In this document: in pieces, positions 37,565-45,585 of the stretch
Layout of the letters: every line of letters starts with the position of its first letter
Position numbering within the stretch: position 1 is the first letter of the stretch
Assembly (NCBI RefSeq): GCF_036116635.1
Contig: NZ_CP107995.1
Span: 7,688,001 to 7,752,000 of the forward strand
DNA from: Amycolatopsis sp. NBC_00345
Lineage (GTDB): Bacteria; Actinomycetota; Actinomycetes; Mycobacteriales; Pseudonocardiaceae
DNA: 64,000 bases
Direction: 5' to 3'
Program-made: the position numbers and the translations under genes
Notes under the pieces: model-generated
What the model was told of the DNA's origin: nothing
The model's input: the letters and a program-made list of their open reading frames with translations, nothing else
Database searches by the model: none

Positions 37565-38632
37565 TCAGTCCCCCTTCTTGCCGATGATGGACCGGGCCGC
37601 GAAGTTGACCACGAAGGTCAGCACGAACAGCACCAGGCCGGCCGCGATGTACGCGCCGGCCGACGTCGCGTTGTTGAACTCGCTGTAGTTGGCGGCGATC
37701 TTGGAGGCGAACGTCGCGCCGCCGTCGAACACGCTCCAGTCGAAGTTCCGCCCGACCGGGATCAGCAGGATCACCGCCAGGGCGATCGTCTCACCGAGCG
37801 CGCGGCCGAGGCCGAGCATCGACGCGCCGATGTAACCCGCCTTGCCGAACGGCAGCACCGTGGTGCGGATGACCTCCCAGCGCGTCGCGCCGAGCGCCAG
37901 CGCGCCTTCGATGTGCGTGGTCGGCGTGCGCTCGAAGACCTCGCGCGAGAGCGAGGTGATGATCGGCAGGATCATCACGGCGAGCACGATGCCCGCGGTG
38001 AAGATCGTGCCGCGCACGCTGGGCGCGACGTTGCCGGGCGCGAAGATCGGGATCCACGAGAACGTGCTGTTCACCCACTGCGCGAACGGCTCGATCGCGG
38101 GCGCGAACACCAGGATGCCCCACAGCCCGAAGATGATCGACGGGACCGCCGCGAGCAGGTCGATGACGTACGCGAACGGGCGGGCCAGCCGCTTCGGCGC
38201 GTACTGCGTGAGGAACAGCGCGATGCCGAGTGAGACGGGCATCGCGATCACCAGTGCGACCAGCGACGTCGCCACGGTGACCTCGAGCAGGTCGGCGATG
38301 CCGAACGACATGTTCGCCGGGTCGTTGGTGGACCACCCGTGGTTGAACAGGAAGTTCGCCTTGTCGGCCCGCAGCGCCGGGATGGCCTGCACGATCAGGA
38401 AGATCCCGATCAGGGCGATCAAGGCCACGATGAACACGCCGGCCCCGGTGGTCAGGTTCTGGAAGATGCGGTCACCGGCCCGCACCTTCTTCGGCTTTTT
38501 GCTCGCGGGCGGCGACTCGGGCGCCGGCGCGGCTGGTGTGTCCGAAATCGGATCCTCCGGTAACGCTCGGGCGGACGACGAACGCCCACCGGGGTCGCCG
38601 GTGGGCGTTCGCGAAGAGGATGACTCGCTCAT
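37565..38632 (-). CDS. pstC: Phosphate ABC transporter permease PstC
   Basis: 355 residues. A Pro/Ser/Ala-rich cytosolic N-terminus of about 65 residues precedes six or more helices. The EAA-type coupling loop is ALALGATRWEVIRTTVLPFGKAG. It partners PstA. It begins at ATG 38632, 50 nt downstream of pstS. Confidence 0.95.
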   Translation of the reverse strand: MSESSSSRTPTGDPGGRSSSARALPEDPISDTPAAPAPESPPASKKPKKVRAGDRIFQNLTTGAGVFIVALIALIGIFLIVQAIPALRADKANFLFNHGWSTNDPANMSFGIADLLEVTVATSLVALVIAMPVSLGIALFLTQYAPKRLARPFAYVIDLLAAVPSIIFGLWGILVFAPAIEPFAQWVNSTFSWIPIFAPGNVAPSVRGTIFTAGIVLAVMILPIITSLSREVFERTPTTHIEGALALGATRWEVIRTTVLPFGKAGYIGASMLGLGRALGETIALAVILLIPVGRNFDWSVFDGGATFASKIAANYSEFNNATSAGAYIAAGLVLFVLTFVVNFAARSIIGKKGD

Positions 38633-38682
38633 CGACTGTTACTTGTCCAGTCTCGTCTTGACTCAGTTTCAGCGAGGGTAGG

Positions 38683-39807
38683 TCAGGAAATCGCCTTGAC
38701 CGCGGTCAGCACCTTGTCCTGCAGGCTCTGCGGGATCGGCACGTAGCCCTGGCTGGAGACCTGCTGCTGGCCCGTGGTCGCCGCAGTGGTCAGGAACGCC
38801 TTGATGGCCTTCGCCGTGTTGGCGTCCGAGTACTTCGAGCAGACGATCTCGTACGTGGTCAGCAGCAGCGGGTACGCGCCCGGGATGTTGCTGGCGTAGA
38901 TGCCGTTGAGGTCCAGCGCGAGGTCGTTCGTGCCGTCGTGGAGGAACTTGGCCGTGTCGAGGGACTTCGCCACGTTCTCACCGGTCAGCTGGACGCCGCC
39001 GGAGCCGCTGTCGATCAGGGCCGGCGTGATGCCGTCCTTGGCGAACGCGCCCTCGACGTAGGTGATGGCGCCGTCGGCGGCCTTGACCGCGGTCGCGACG
39101 CCGTTGGAGCCCGACGCGCCGTTGCCGACCCCGCCGTTGAACTTCTTGCCCGCGCCCTGGGTCCAGACGTCCTTGGCCGCCGCGCCGAGGTACTTCTGGA
39201 AGTTGTCCGTGGTGCCGGACTCGTCCGAGCGGGAGACGACCTGGATCGGCTTGTCCGGGAAGGTGAAGGACTCGTTGCCCTTGACCGCCTTGATGGCCGG
39301 GTCGTTCCAGTTCTTGATGCCGCCGTTGAAGATCTTCGCGATCACGGTCGGGGTCAGGGTCAGCTTGTCGACGCCCTGGAGCTTGTAGGCGACCGCGACG
39401 GGGCCGACCACCATCGGGATGTTCCACGCCGGGGAGGCGCAGCGCTTGTTCGCCGCGTCGAGGTCCGCGCCGGTGATCGGCGAGTCGGAGCCGCCGAAGT
39501 CGACCTGGTTGCCGTTGAACTGCTTGACGCCCGCGCCGGAGCCGCTCGCGGTGTAGTTCACCTGCTGGCCGCTGCACTGCTTGCCGTAGGCGAGCTTGAA
39601 GACGCCGACGGCCTTGTCCTGCGCCGTCGAGCCCTCGCCCGAAAGCGGGCTCTTGCCGCCGCAGTCGACCTGCGCAGTGCCGGTAGCGGCCGGCGCGGCG
39701 GCCGAGCTGCCACTGCTGTTGCTCGCCGCGGGGTCGGAGCCACAGGCGGCAAGCAGGAACGCACTCGCCGCGATGCCCACGGCGCCCAAGGGCCGCATGA
39801 TCTTCAC
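38683..39807 (-). CDS. pstS: Phosphate-binding lipoprotein PstS
   Basis: 374 residues from GTG 39807, with GGAGG eight bases upstream (ATG 39798 is in frame). Lipoprotein signal with lipobox LAAC, Cys22. Phosphate-ligand loops of the PstS family are visible: GEGSTAQ, ASGSGAGVKQF, DFGGSDSPI and SRSDESGTTDNF. It captures phosphate outside the membrane for PstCAB. A PHO box lies about 110 bp upstream. Confidence 0.96.
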   Translation of the reverse strand: MKIMRPLGAVGIAASAFLLAACGSDPAASNSSGSSAAAPAATGTAQVDCGGKSPLSGEGSTAQDKAVGVFKLAYGKQCSGQQVNYTASGSGAGVKQFNGNQVDFGGSDSPITGADLDAANKRCASPAWNIPMVVGPVAVAYKLQGVDKLTLTPTVIAKIFNGGIKNWNDPAIKAVKGNESFTFPDKPIQVVSRSDESGTTDNFQKYLGAAAKDVWTQGAGKKFNGGVGNGASGSNGVATAVKAADGAITYVEGAFAKDGITPALIDSGSGGVQLTGENVAKSLDTAKFLHDGTNDLALDLNGIYASNIPGAYPLLLTTYEIVCSKYSDANTAKAIKAFLTTAATTGQQQVSSQGYVPIPQSLQDKVLTAVKAIS

Positions 39808-39916
39808 TGCATTTCCTCCACTGGCTTTCTCACTGAGAGAGACCTTCGCCGGATGACACGCTTTCGCGCCGTGCCGGATCCGGACATTAGGCAGCCACGG
39901 TGGACGGTCGCCCTTG

Positions 39917-39938
39917 TCCAGTTGAACGCGAGGTGAAC
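39917..39938 (-). promoter_or_regulatory. PHO box upstream of pstS
   Basis: On the minus strand, direct repeats GTTCACCTCGC and then GTTCAACTGGA, adjacent 11-mers as in PhoP-controlled promoters. A candidate -10, TAATGT, is at 39,889-39,884, so the box lies just upstream of the -35 region. Confidence 0.8.
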
Positions 39939-40047
39939 AAGGCGCCGGTTGTGAGCAGGACGACTACTCCGAACGGGGGTCGTGTCCCCGTCGTGACCTG
40001 CGAGTACGCAAAACGTAACACAGCGTGGGATTAGCGGTCCACAGTGA

Positions 40048-40944
40048 TTACTTACCGTACTGAACGTCGGTTTCGAAACGGGTAAACCCCAGCTTGCCGT
40101 AGACCGCCAGCGCCGGGGCGTTGTCACCCTCGACGTAAAGGATCACTTGGCGTAGCCCCCGCTCGCGCAGATACCGGAGCCCGGCGAGGGTCAGCGCCTT
40201 GCCCAGACCGCCACCCTGCGTAGCCGGGTTAACTCCGACGACGTACACCTCGCCCACCGGCTCGCCGCCGAAGCGGCCGGGCACCGGCTCGTGCACCTTC
40301 GTCCAGTGGAAGCCGACCACCTCGCCGTCGGCGTTCTCCGCGAGGAAGAAGCCAGCCGGGTCGAACCAGCCCTGCCGTTCCTCGTCGAGCAGGTCCTCGA
40401 CGGTCAGCGCGCCCTGCTCGGGGTGCCAGTCGAACGCGCGCGCGTTGACGGCGATCAGCGCCTGCTCGTCCTGGCCCGGCACGAAAGTGCGCAGCTTGAC
40501 GCCCTCGCGCAGCACGGGCTCCGGCCAGTCGGCGCCCTCGACGTCGACGTGCAGGATCAGCAGCTCACGCCGCCGCTCCAGCCCCAGCTTCGCGGCGACG
40601 GCGGCCGCGCCCGGGTGGTCGCCGTGGGACCAGACGCGGTAGCCCTCCGAGGCCCGCTCGGCCAGCGCGCGCGCCAACGCCGTGCCGACGCCGTGACGCC
40701 GGTGTTCCGGGTGCACGACCAGCTCGGCGACCTGGCGGCCGTAGGAGTCGCCCTCGGTGTCGAGGTGGACGTAACCCTGTGGTGAACCCGATTCCCGGGC
40801 GAGCAGGTGCAGCCCGCCGTCGAACTCGCGCGGCAGCGGGCCGGACTCGGCGACCTCGGGACGCCCGTCCACCGCCTTCGCGGCGAGCAGGATCGCGCGG
40901 ATCCCGTCTAAGTCGGGTTCGTTCGTCCAGTCAGCCGGCTCCAT
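40048..40944 (-). CDS. mshD: Mycothiol synthase (acetyl-CoA:Cys-GlcN-Ins acetyltransferase)
   Basis: 298 residues with two GNAT domains. It performs the last step of mycothiol synthesis. The first domain has HPEHRRHGVGTALARAL; the second, catalytic, has VVGVNPATQGGGLGKALTLAGL and ends YGKLGFTRFETDVQYGK as in known MshD. I use ATG 40944 (MEPADWTNEPD); the frame is open further upstream only because it runs through a dispersed palindrome. The glnR-mshD order matches Rv0818-Rv0819. Confidence 0.93.
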   Translation of the reverse strand: MEPADWTNEPDLDGIRAILLAAKAVDGRPEVAESGPLPREFDGGLHLLARESGSPQGYVHLDTEGDSYGRQVAELVVHPEHRRHGVGTALARALAERASEGYRVWSHGDHPGAAAVAAKLGLERRRELLILHVDVEGADWPEPVLREGVKLRTFVPGQDEQALIAVNARAFDWHPEQGALTVEDLLDEERQGWFDPAGFFLAENADGEVVGFHWTKVHEPVPGRFGGEPVGEVYVVGVNPATQGGGLGKALTLAGLRYLRERGLRQVILYVEGDNAPALAVYGKLGFTRFETDVQYGK

Positions 40945-40962
40945 GGGAGCCAGCCTAGTGGG

Positions 40963-41012
40963 GACTCGTGAGTGTTTATGACGGTTAGAACCGTCATCGC
41001 CACTCACGAGTC
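40963..41012. repeat. Dispersed palindrome, family A, copy 1
   Basis: A near-perfect inverted repeat: outer arms GACTCGTGAGTG and CACTCACGAGTC, inner arms ATGACGGTT and AACCGTCAT. It lies between glnR and mshD. Copies 2 and 3 are at 45,444 and 63,431. Confidence 0.9.
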
Positions 41013-41020
41013 TTGCGGCG

Positions 41021-41788
41021 TCAGCGGGCCGAAAGCTCCGCTGTCTCAACCGGTGCCGCCGGGTGCGGTGCCGCGGCCGGCGGCGGCTTGACGGCGGGGC
41101 CGCCGCCGGACTTCGCCGGGCGCTCGAACTTGTACCCGACGTTGCGCACGGTGCCGATCATCTGCTCGTGCTCGGGGCCGAGCTTCGCGCGCAGCCGCCG
41201 CACGTGGACGTCCACCGTGCGCGTGCCGCCGAAGAAGTCGTAGCCCCAGACCTCCTGCAGCAGCTGGGCGCGGGTGAAGACGCGGCCCGCGTGCTGCGCG
41301 AGGTACTTGAGCAGCTCGAACTCCTTGTAGGTGAGTTCCAGCGTGCGACGGCGCAGGCGCGCGGTGTACGTGGCCTCGTCGATCACCAGCTCGCCGACGC
41401 GCAGCTCGGCGTCCACCTGCGCGGAGCTGCCGTCGCGGGTGGTGACCAGGCGCAGCCGGGCGTCCACCTCGGCCGGGCCCGCGGTCGGCAGCAGGATGTC
41501 GTCGGTGCGCCATTCCGCGCTCACCGCGACCAGTCCGCCCTCGCCCACCACCGCGATGATCGGGGTGGTCGCTTCTTCCTCGCCGGCGCCCTTGAGCAGC
41601 CGGCAAAGGCTCTTCGCGGACGCGAGGTCACTGCGCGCGTCGAGCAGGATGACGTCCCGGTGCCCGGCGTCGAGCAGGGCGGTCACCTCGGGTGCCCGAA
41701 CGCGTACGGTGTGGGGAAGCAAGTCCAGCGCGGGCAGTACCGAGGTGGGGTCGGCTTCCGCAGTCAGTACGAGAAGGTCCAGGCTCAT
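41021..41788 (-). CDS. glnR: OmpR-family nitrogen regulator GlnR
   Basis: 255 residues from ATG 41788 (MSLDLLVLTAE); an in-frame GTG at 41806 is possible. Receiver-like domain at 1-~115 with VILLDARSD holding the conserved Asp, then a winged-helix DNA-binding domain (LTYKEFELLKYLAQHAGRVF, GYDFFGGTRTVDVHVRRLR) nearly identical to mycobacterial GlnR. GlnR is an orphan regulator of nitrogen assimilation. The last ~30 residues are an Ala/Pro-rich tail. It is divergent from lmeA and upstream of mshD, as in M. tuberculosis. Confidence 0.9.
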   Translation of the reverse strand: MSLDLLVLTAEADPTSVLPALDLLPHTVRVRAPEVTALLDAGHRDVILLDARSDLASAKSLCRLLKGAGEEEATTPIIAVVGEGGLVAVSAEWRTDDILLPTAGPAEVDARLRLVTTRDGSSAQVDAELRVGELVIDEATYTARLRRRTLELTYKEFELLKYLAQHAGRVFTRAQLLQEVWGYDFFGGTRTVDVHVRRLRAKLGPEHEQMIGTVRNVGYKFERPAKSGGGPAVKPPPAAAPHPAAPVETAELSAR

Positions 41789-41953
41789 GAGCCGCACCGC
41801 CTTCACAAAGTCGTCGCCTCGAACATGGCTTCGGTCGGTGCTAAGTGAGAATAGCGGGTGAGTACCCCCGGCACCTAACGCGTGCTGGATCGATCACACC
41901 TGGGCAAACACCGGGGCGGGTCCCGGCCCCCGACCGACAGGAGAACCGACGCG

Positions 41954-42853
41954 ATGGTGAGCAGGCCCGTGACGCGGGACGACCGACCGGCTCAGCGGCC
42001 GGACAGCCGACGTCGTGGACGGCGTATCCGCCGCTGGGTGATCGTGGTCGGGGTCATCGTGATCGTGCTGGTCGGAGCGGATTTCGGCGCCGCCGCGTTC
42101 GCCGAGCACACGATCTCCCAGAAGGCCCGCGACCAGCTCGGGCTGACCGACGACCCGTCGGTCCAGATCCACGGTTTCCCGTTCCTCACCCAGGCCCTCG
42201 CCGGTGACTACAGTCACATCAGCGTCTCGGCCGACGGGGTGCCGGTCGGCAACGACCTGCGCGACCTCGGCGTGAGCGCGGAGCTCGAAGACGTGACCGC
42301 GCCGCTGTCCGACCTCACCGCCGGCAACATGAAGGCGGTCAAGATCGGCAAGCTGACCGGCGCCGTGACCATCAAGGCGTCCGACATCGCGCACATCTCG
42401 CCGCTGGACAAGGTGCAGAACCTCAAGATCGACCAGTCCACCGTGAACTACGTCAAGTACGGCGACACGGACCAGGGCAAGCAGCCCGACCCGACGACGA
42501 CCAACGCCCAGGGCGAGAAGCAGGACAGCGACACGGCCGGGATCCGGCTGTCCGCCAACGTCCAGATCGCCGGCCAGAAGGTGGAGCTGTTCTGCTTCGC
42601 GCTGATCGAGCTGAAGGACAAGACGATCTCGATCGTGCCCAACCGGCTGCAGTTCGGGAATGACCACGACACCACCGTCGTTCCAGCCGCTGTGCAGAAG
42701 GCCCTGCTGCCGAACTTCCGCGCCACGATCGACACCGCGCGGCTGCCGCTGTCCGTGACGCCGACCGCGGTGCGCGTGGACAGCGGCTCGGTGACCATCA
42801 AGGGCGAGGCCGACAACGTGAGCTTCGCGGACCTGACGACGAACAAGGGGTGA
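41954..42853 (+). CDS. lmeA: LmeA-type phospholipid-binding protein (DUF2993)
   Basis: 299 residues from ATG 41954, with AGGAG ten bases upstream. An Arg-rich cytosolic start, one membrane helix (WVIVVGVIVIVLVGADFGAAAF), then an extracytoplasmic DUF2993 domain beginning GFPFLTQALAGDYSHISVSADG. LmeA in mycobacteria is a periplasmic phospholipid binder needed for lipomannan elongation. Position beside thiX and glnR matches Rv0817c. Whether it serves lipoglycan assembly here is inference. Confidence 0.85.
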   Translation: MVSRPVTRDDRPAQRPDSRRRGRRIRRWVIVVGVIVIVLVGADFGAAAFAEHTISQKARDQLGLTDDPSVQIHGFPFLTQALAGDYSHISVSADGVPVGNDLRDLGVSAELEDVTAPLSDLTAGNMKAVKIGKLTGAVTIKASDIAHISPLDKVQNLKIDQSTVNYVKYGDTDQGKQPDPTTTNAQGEKQDSDTAGIRLSANVQIAGQKVELFCFALIELKDKTISIVPNRLQFGNDHDTTVVPAAVQKALLPNFRATIDTARLPLSVTPTAVRVDSGSVTIKGEADNVSFADLTTNKG

Positions 42854-42860
42854 GCACCCG

Positions 42861-43298
42861 GTGACCGGAGTCTGGGTACTGCTGGGGACGCTGGTGGTCG
42901 CGGTCGTCGCGGGCCTGCTGCTGAAGGCCCGTAACGGCCGGGTCCGGGCCGCGAAGCCGGCCGTCACCACCCGCCCGCTGCCCGCTCCGGTCGCCGACGC
43001 GCTCGACCCGGCGTCCGCCGTGACGCTGGTCCAGATCTCCACGACATTCTGCGCGCCGTGCCGGCACACGCGCGTGATCCTGTCCGCGCTGGCCGAGAAG
43101 ACCGACGGGCTGCACCACGTGGACCTCGACGTCACCGAGCAGCCCGAGGTCGCGCAGGCCCTTTCCGTGCTCCGGACGCCGACCACGCTGGCACTCGCCC
43201 CGGACGGCCGTGAGCTGCTGCGCGTCGGCGGCGTGCCGAAGGGCCCCGAGCTGCTGGCCGCCCTGCAGCCGCACCTCATCGGGACCGACGCCCGCTGA
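42861..43298 (+). CDS. thiX: Membrane-anchored thioredoxin-like protein (ThiX-like)
   Basis: 145 residues from GTG 42861, seven bases after the lmeA stop. One N-terminal membrane helix, then a thioredoxin fold with C64-A-P-C67 (TTFCAPCRHT) and the cis-Pro segment LRTPTTLAL. It is probably an extracytoplasmic or membrane-associated thiol-disulfide protein. It corresponds in order to Rv0816c thiX, between lmeA and the cysA2 cluster. Confidence 0.85.
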   Translation: MTGVWVLLGTLVVAVVAGLLLKARNGRVRAAKPAVTTRPLPAPVADALDPASAVTLVQISTTFCAPCRHTRVILSALAEKTDGLHHVDLDVTEQPEVAQALSVLRTPTTLALAPDGRELLRVGGVPKGPELLAALQPHLIGTDAR

Positions 43299-43338
43299 AA
43301 CTCCCTGCTCGCGCCATCGCCGTTCGAGCCCGCCTGAA

Positions 43339-43425
43339 CGCCGTCAAGGCCTCCTTACCCGCGTCCCACGCCGTCAAGGCCTCCTTACCCGCGTCCCACG
43401 CCGTCAAGGAGGCCTTAACCGCGTG
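43339..43425. repeat. Dispersed repeat, family B (three units)
   Basis: Two direct copies of a unit containing GTCAAGGCCTCCTTACCCGC and a third variant, GTCAAGGAGGCCTTAACCGC. The third can pair with the first two through AAGGCCTCCTT/AAGGAGGCCTT. The same sequence recurs as a hairpin at 49,220. Confidence 0.85.
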
Positions 43426-43566
43426 CGGGTCCATGACGGAGGCCACGGCCGCGCCGATGCGCGCCGGGCCCGCCCCTGTTCAGCGGGTTGATTCTCAAAT
43501 TCCGGGACGCGTCCCAAGGAATGAACGTTGTTCCCACCCCCAGAGAGCGTGGGTACTCTCGGCGGC

Positions 43567-43665
43567 GTGGACAAGCTGCCCATCACCCTCCTGACGCAGC
43601 GGCGCGCAGTGGACCTGTGCCGCGTGCGCAGCAGCTTGTGTCCATGTTCGCCCGGCCGGCGCTGA
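43567..43665 (+). CDS. Leaderless Cys-rich leader peptide (Ms5788A type)
   Basis: 32 residues, MDKLPITLLTQRRAVDLCRV then RSSLCPCSPGRR. GTG 43567 lies eight bases after TACTCT (43,553-43,558), so translation probably starts at the mRNA 5' end. Cys at 18, 25 and 27 and the preceding RRAVDLCRV match the small Cys-rich proteins found ahead of DUF4395-cysA2-sseC in mycobacteria. There, slow decoding of Cys codons when cysteine is scarce raises expression of the downstream genes. The same order follows here, so cysteine-responsive attenuation of 43,756-45,374 is a strong prediction. Confidence 0.85.
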   Translation: MDKLPITLLTQRRAVDLCRVRSSLCPCSPGRR

Positions 43666-43755
43666 AGCACGTCTCGCGCCTAGGCCGCAGCTCGAGGAAG
43701 ACCCTCCGCAGCGTGCCGATTCGCACGCTTCCGTCCAGCTCCAGCAGGAGGAACC

Positions 43756-44190
43756 ATGGCCGCCGGACCGGCTGTCGACCCGCGTGGACCGCGGTTCGCC
43801 GCGATCGTGACCACGGTGGTGCTCGCCGTGGTGCTCCTGACCCAGTGGTGGCCGTTGCTCGCCGTGCAGACCGTCGTGTTCGCGATCGGCGCGTTCGTCG
43901 GGCTGAAGCCGGCGCCCTATTCGATCCTGTACCGCGCCCTCGTGGCGCCGCGGCTCGGCCCGACGAGCGAGCGTGAGGACGCGGCGCCGCTGCGGTTCGC
44001 GCAGGCCGTCGGGTTCGTGTTCGCGCTCGTCGGCACGGTCGGCTTCGTCACCGGCGTGACGACCCTCGGCATCGTGGCGACGGCGTTCGCGTTGTTCGCC
44101 GCCTTCCTCAACGCGGCGTTCAACTTCTGCCTCGGTTGCGAGATGTTCTTGCTCATCAAGCGTTTCAGCCCCAGCCCGCGCGCGTCCTGA
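43756..44190 (+). CDS. DUF4395 membrane protein
   Basis: 144 residues from ATG 43756, AGGAGG five bases upstream. Four hydrophobic helices and a C-terminal FNFCLGCEMFLL with a CxxC. The family occurs with sulfurtransferase genes; its activity is not established. It lies between the Cys-rich leader peptide and cysA2, which suggests a sulfur-related membrane function. Confidence 0.85.
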   Translation: MAAGPAVDPRGPRFAAIVTTVVLAVVLLTQWWPLLAVQTVVFAIGAFVGLKPAPYSILYRALVAPRLGPTSEREDAAPLRFAQAVGFVFALVGTVGFVTGVTTLGIVATAFALFAAFLNAAFNFCLGCEMFLLIKRFSPSPRAS

Positions 44191-44220
44191 ACCACCCACC
44201 CCAGAAAGAGAGTTCGCTCC

Positions 44221-45057
44221 ATGAGCCGTGAAGACGTCCTGGTCACCACCCAGTGGGCCGAGGAGAACCTGGACACCCCCGGCGTGGTGTTCGCCGAGGT
44301 CGACGAGGACACGACCGCCTACGACGCCGGGCACATCCGCGGCGCGGTGAAGCTCGACTGGCGCAACGACCTGCAGGACAAGGTCCGCCGCGACTTCGTC
44401 GGCAAGGAAGACTTCGAGAAGCTCCTCGCGGAGAAGGGCATCTCGAACAACGACCGCGTGATCCTCTACGGCGGCAACAACAACTGGTTCGCCGCGTACG
44501 CGTACTGGTACTTCAAGCTCTACGGCCACGAGAACGTGCAGCTGCTCGACGGCGGCCGCAAGAAGTGGGAGCTGGACGGCCGGGCGCTGAACTCCGACGC
44601 GGTCAAGCGCGACACCGCCGAGTACAAGGCGCAGGACGCGGACACCTCGATCCGCGCGTTCCGCGACGAGGTCGTGCAGTCGATCGGCGCGAAGAACTAC
44701 GTGGACGTGCGCTCGCCGGACGAGTTCGCCGGCAAGCTGCTCGCCCCGGCGCACCTCCCGCAGGAGGTCGCGCAGGTGCCGGGCCACATCCCGGGCGCGC
44801 TGAACGTGCCGTGGGCCAAGGTCGCCAACGAGGACGGCACCTTCAAGTCCGAGGACGAGATCAAGGAGCTGTACGCCGACGCTGGCATCGACGAGTCGAA
44901 GGCCACCATCGCGTACTGCCGGATCGGCGAGCGCTCGTCCATCGCGTGGTTCGCGCTGCACGAGCTGCTGGGCTACGGCGACGTGAAGAACTACGACGGT
45001 TCGTGGACCGAATACGGCTCGCTGGTCGGCGTGCCGGTCGAGTTGGGAGCGAAGTAA
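44221..45057 (+). CDS. cysA2: Thiosulfate sulfurtransferase (rhodanese) CysA2
   Basis: 278 residues, two rhodanese domains. The active-site loop CRIGERSS has Cys233; the N-terminal domain lacks the Cys, as is usual. It transfers sulfane sulfur from thiosulfate or 3-mercaptopyruvate to acceptors. Sequence and neighbours match mycobacterial CysA2/CysA3. Its TAA overlaps the ATG of sseC by one base, so the two are coupled. Confidence 0.94.
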   Translation: MSREDVLVTTQWAEENLDTPGVVFAEVDEDTTAYDAGHIRGAVKLDWRNDLQDKVRRDFVGKEDFEKLLAEKGISNNDRVILYGGNNNWFAAYAYWYFKLYGHENVQLLDGGRKKWELDGRALNSDAVKRDTAEYKAQDADTSIRAFRDEVVQSIGAKNYVDVRSPDEFAGKLLAPAHLPQEVAQVPGHIPGALNVPWAKVANEDGTFKSEDEIKELYADAGIDESKATIAYCRIGERSSIAWFALHELLGYGDVKNYDGSWTEYGSLVGVPVELGAK

Positions 45058-45374
45058 TGGGAGCGACTCCGGACGACGGCTGCGGCGCCCCCACCCAGGA
45101 GGCCACGCCCGCCGACTTCGACACCAAGGGCCAGGTCGTGCTCGCCGGCAAGGTGACCGGCAGCGCGGGCCCGGTCGGCGGCGCCTTCGTGCGCCTGCTC
45201 GACGGCGGCGGCGACTTCACCGGCGAGGTCGTCTCCTCGGCCGACGGCGACTTCCGCTTCTACGCGGCGCCGGGCGACTGGACGATCCGCGCCCTGCACC
45301 GCACCGGCAACGGCGAGGCCACCGTCACGGCGGAGGGCCCCGGCCTGCACCAGCTGGCGATCTCGGTCGCCTGA
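45057..45374 (+). CDS. sseC: SseC family protein (DUF1416)
   Basis: 105 residues. ATG 45057 overlaps the cysA2 stop (TAATG). Starts MGATPDDGCGAPTQEA, then a small beta-sandwich of carboxypeptidase-regulatory-like type (VVLAGKVTGSAGPVGGAFVRLLD). The family always travels with cysA2 in actinobacteria and is assigned to sulfur metabolism, although the biochemical role is unclear. Confidence 0.9.
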   Translation: MGATPDDGCGAPTQEATPADFDTKGQVVLAGKVTGSAGPVGGAFVRLLDGGGDFTGEVVSSADGDFRFYAAPGDWTIRALHRTGNGEATVTAEGPGLHQLAISVA

Positions 45375-45383
45375 CGCTTTTCC

Positions 45384-45434
45384 GGCGAAGCCCCCGACTC
45401 ACTGCGCAATCCAAGCAGCGTCGGGGGTTTCGCC
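45384..45434 (+). terminator. Terminator of the cysA2-sseC operon
   Basis: Arms GGCGAAGCCCCCGAC and GTCGGGGGTTTCGCC with a ~21-nt loop, ten bases after the sseC stop. Confidence 0.8.
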
Positions 45435-45443
45435 GTACCCAGG

Positions 45444-45489
45444 CTCGTGAGTGCCTATGACGGTTCTAACCGTCATAGGCACTCACGAG
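45444..45489. repeat. Dispersed palindrome, family A, copy 2
   Basis: Perfect 46-bp palindrome with arms CTCGTGAGTGCCTATGACGG and its complement around TTCTAA. It stands just after the sseC terminator and before the SoxR-type promoter. Confidence 0.9.
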
Positions 45490-45548
45490 TCCCGGCGGGC
45501 GTCCGGCAGCCCGGATCGCCGCGCGCCGATGGACAGCACAAAAGACAG

Positions 45549-45579
45549 TTGACCTCAAGCCGACTTGAGGACGCAAGCT
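45549..45579 (+). promoter_or_regulatory. SoxR-type (MerR-family) operator-promoter
   Basis: CCTCAAGCCGACTTGAGG (45,553-45,570) is a perfect 7+4+7 inverted repeat with the layout of the E. coli soxS SoxR box. It sits in a 19-bp spacer between TTGACC (45,549-45,554) and CAAGCT (45,574-45,579), the long spacer that MerR-family activators twist into a working promoter. GTG 45586 follows the -10 by six bases. Confidence 0.82.
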
Positions 45580-45585
45580 GCCCAG

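Noticed and set aside
40945..41049. 35-residue N-terminal extension of mshD
   Set aside because: It would be encoded by a family A palindrome; ATG 40944 gives the normal MshD start.
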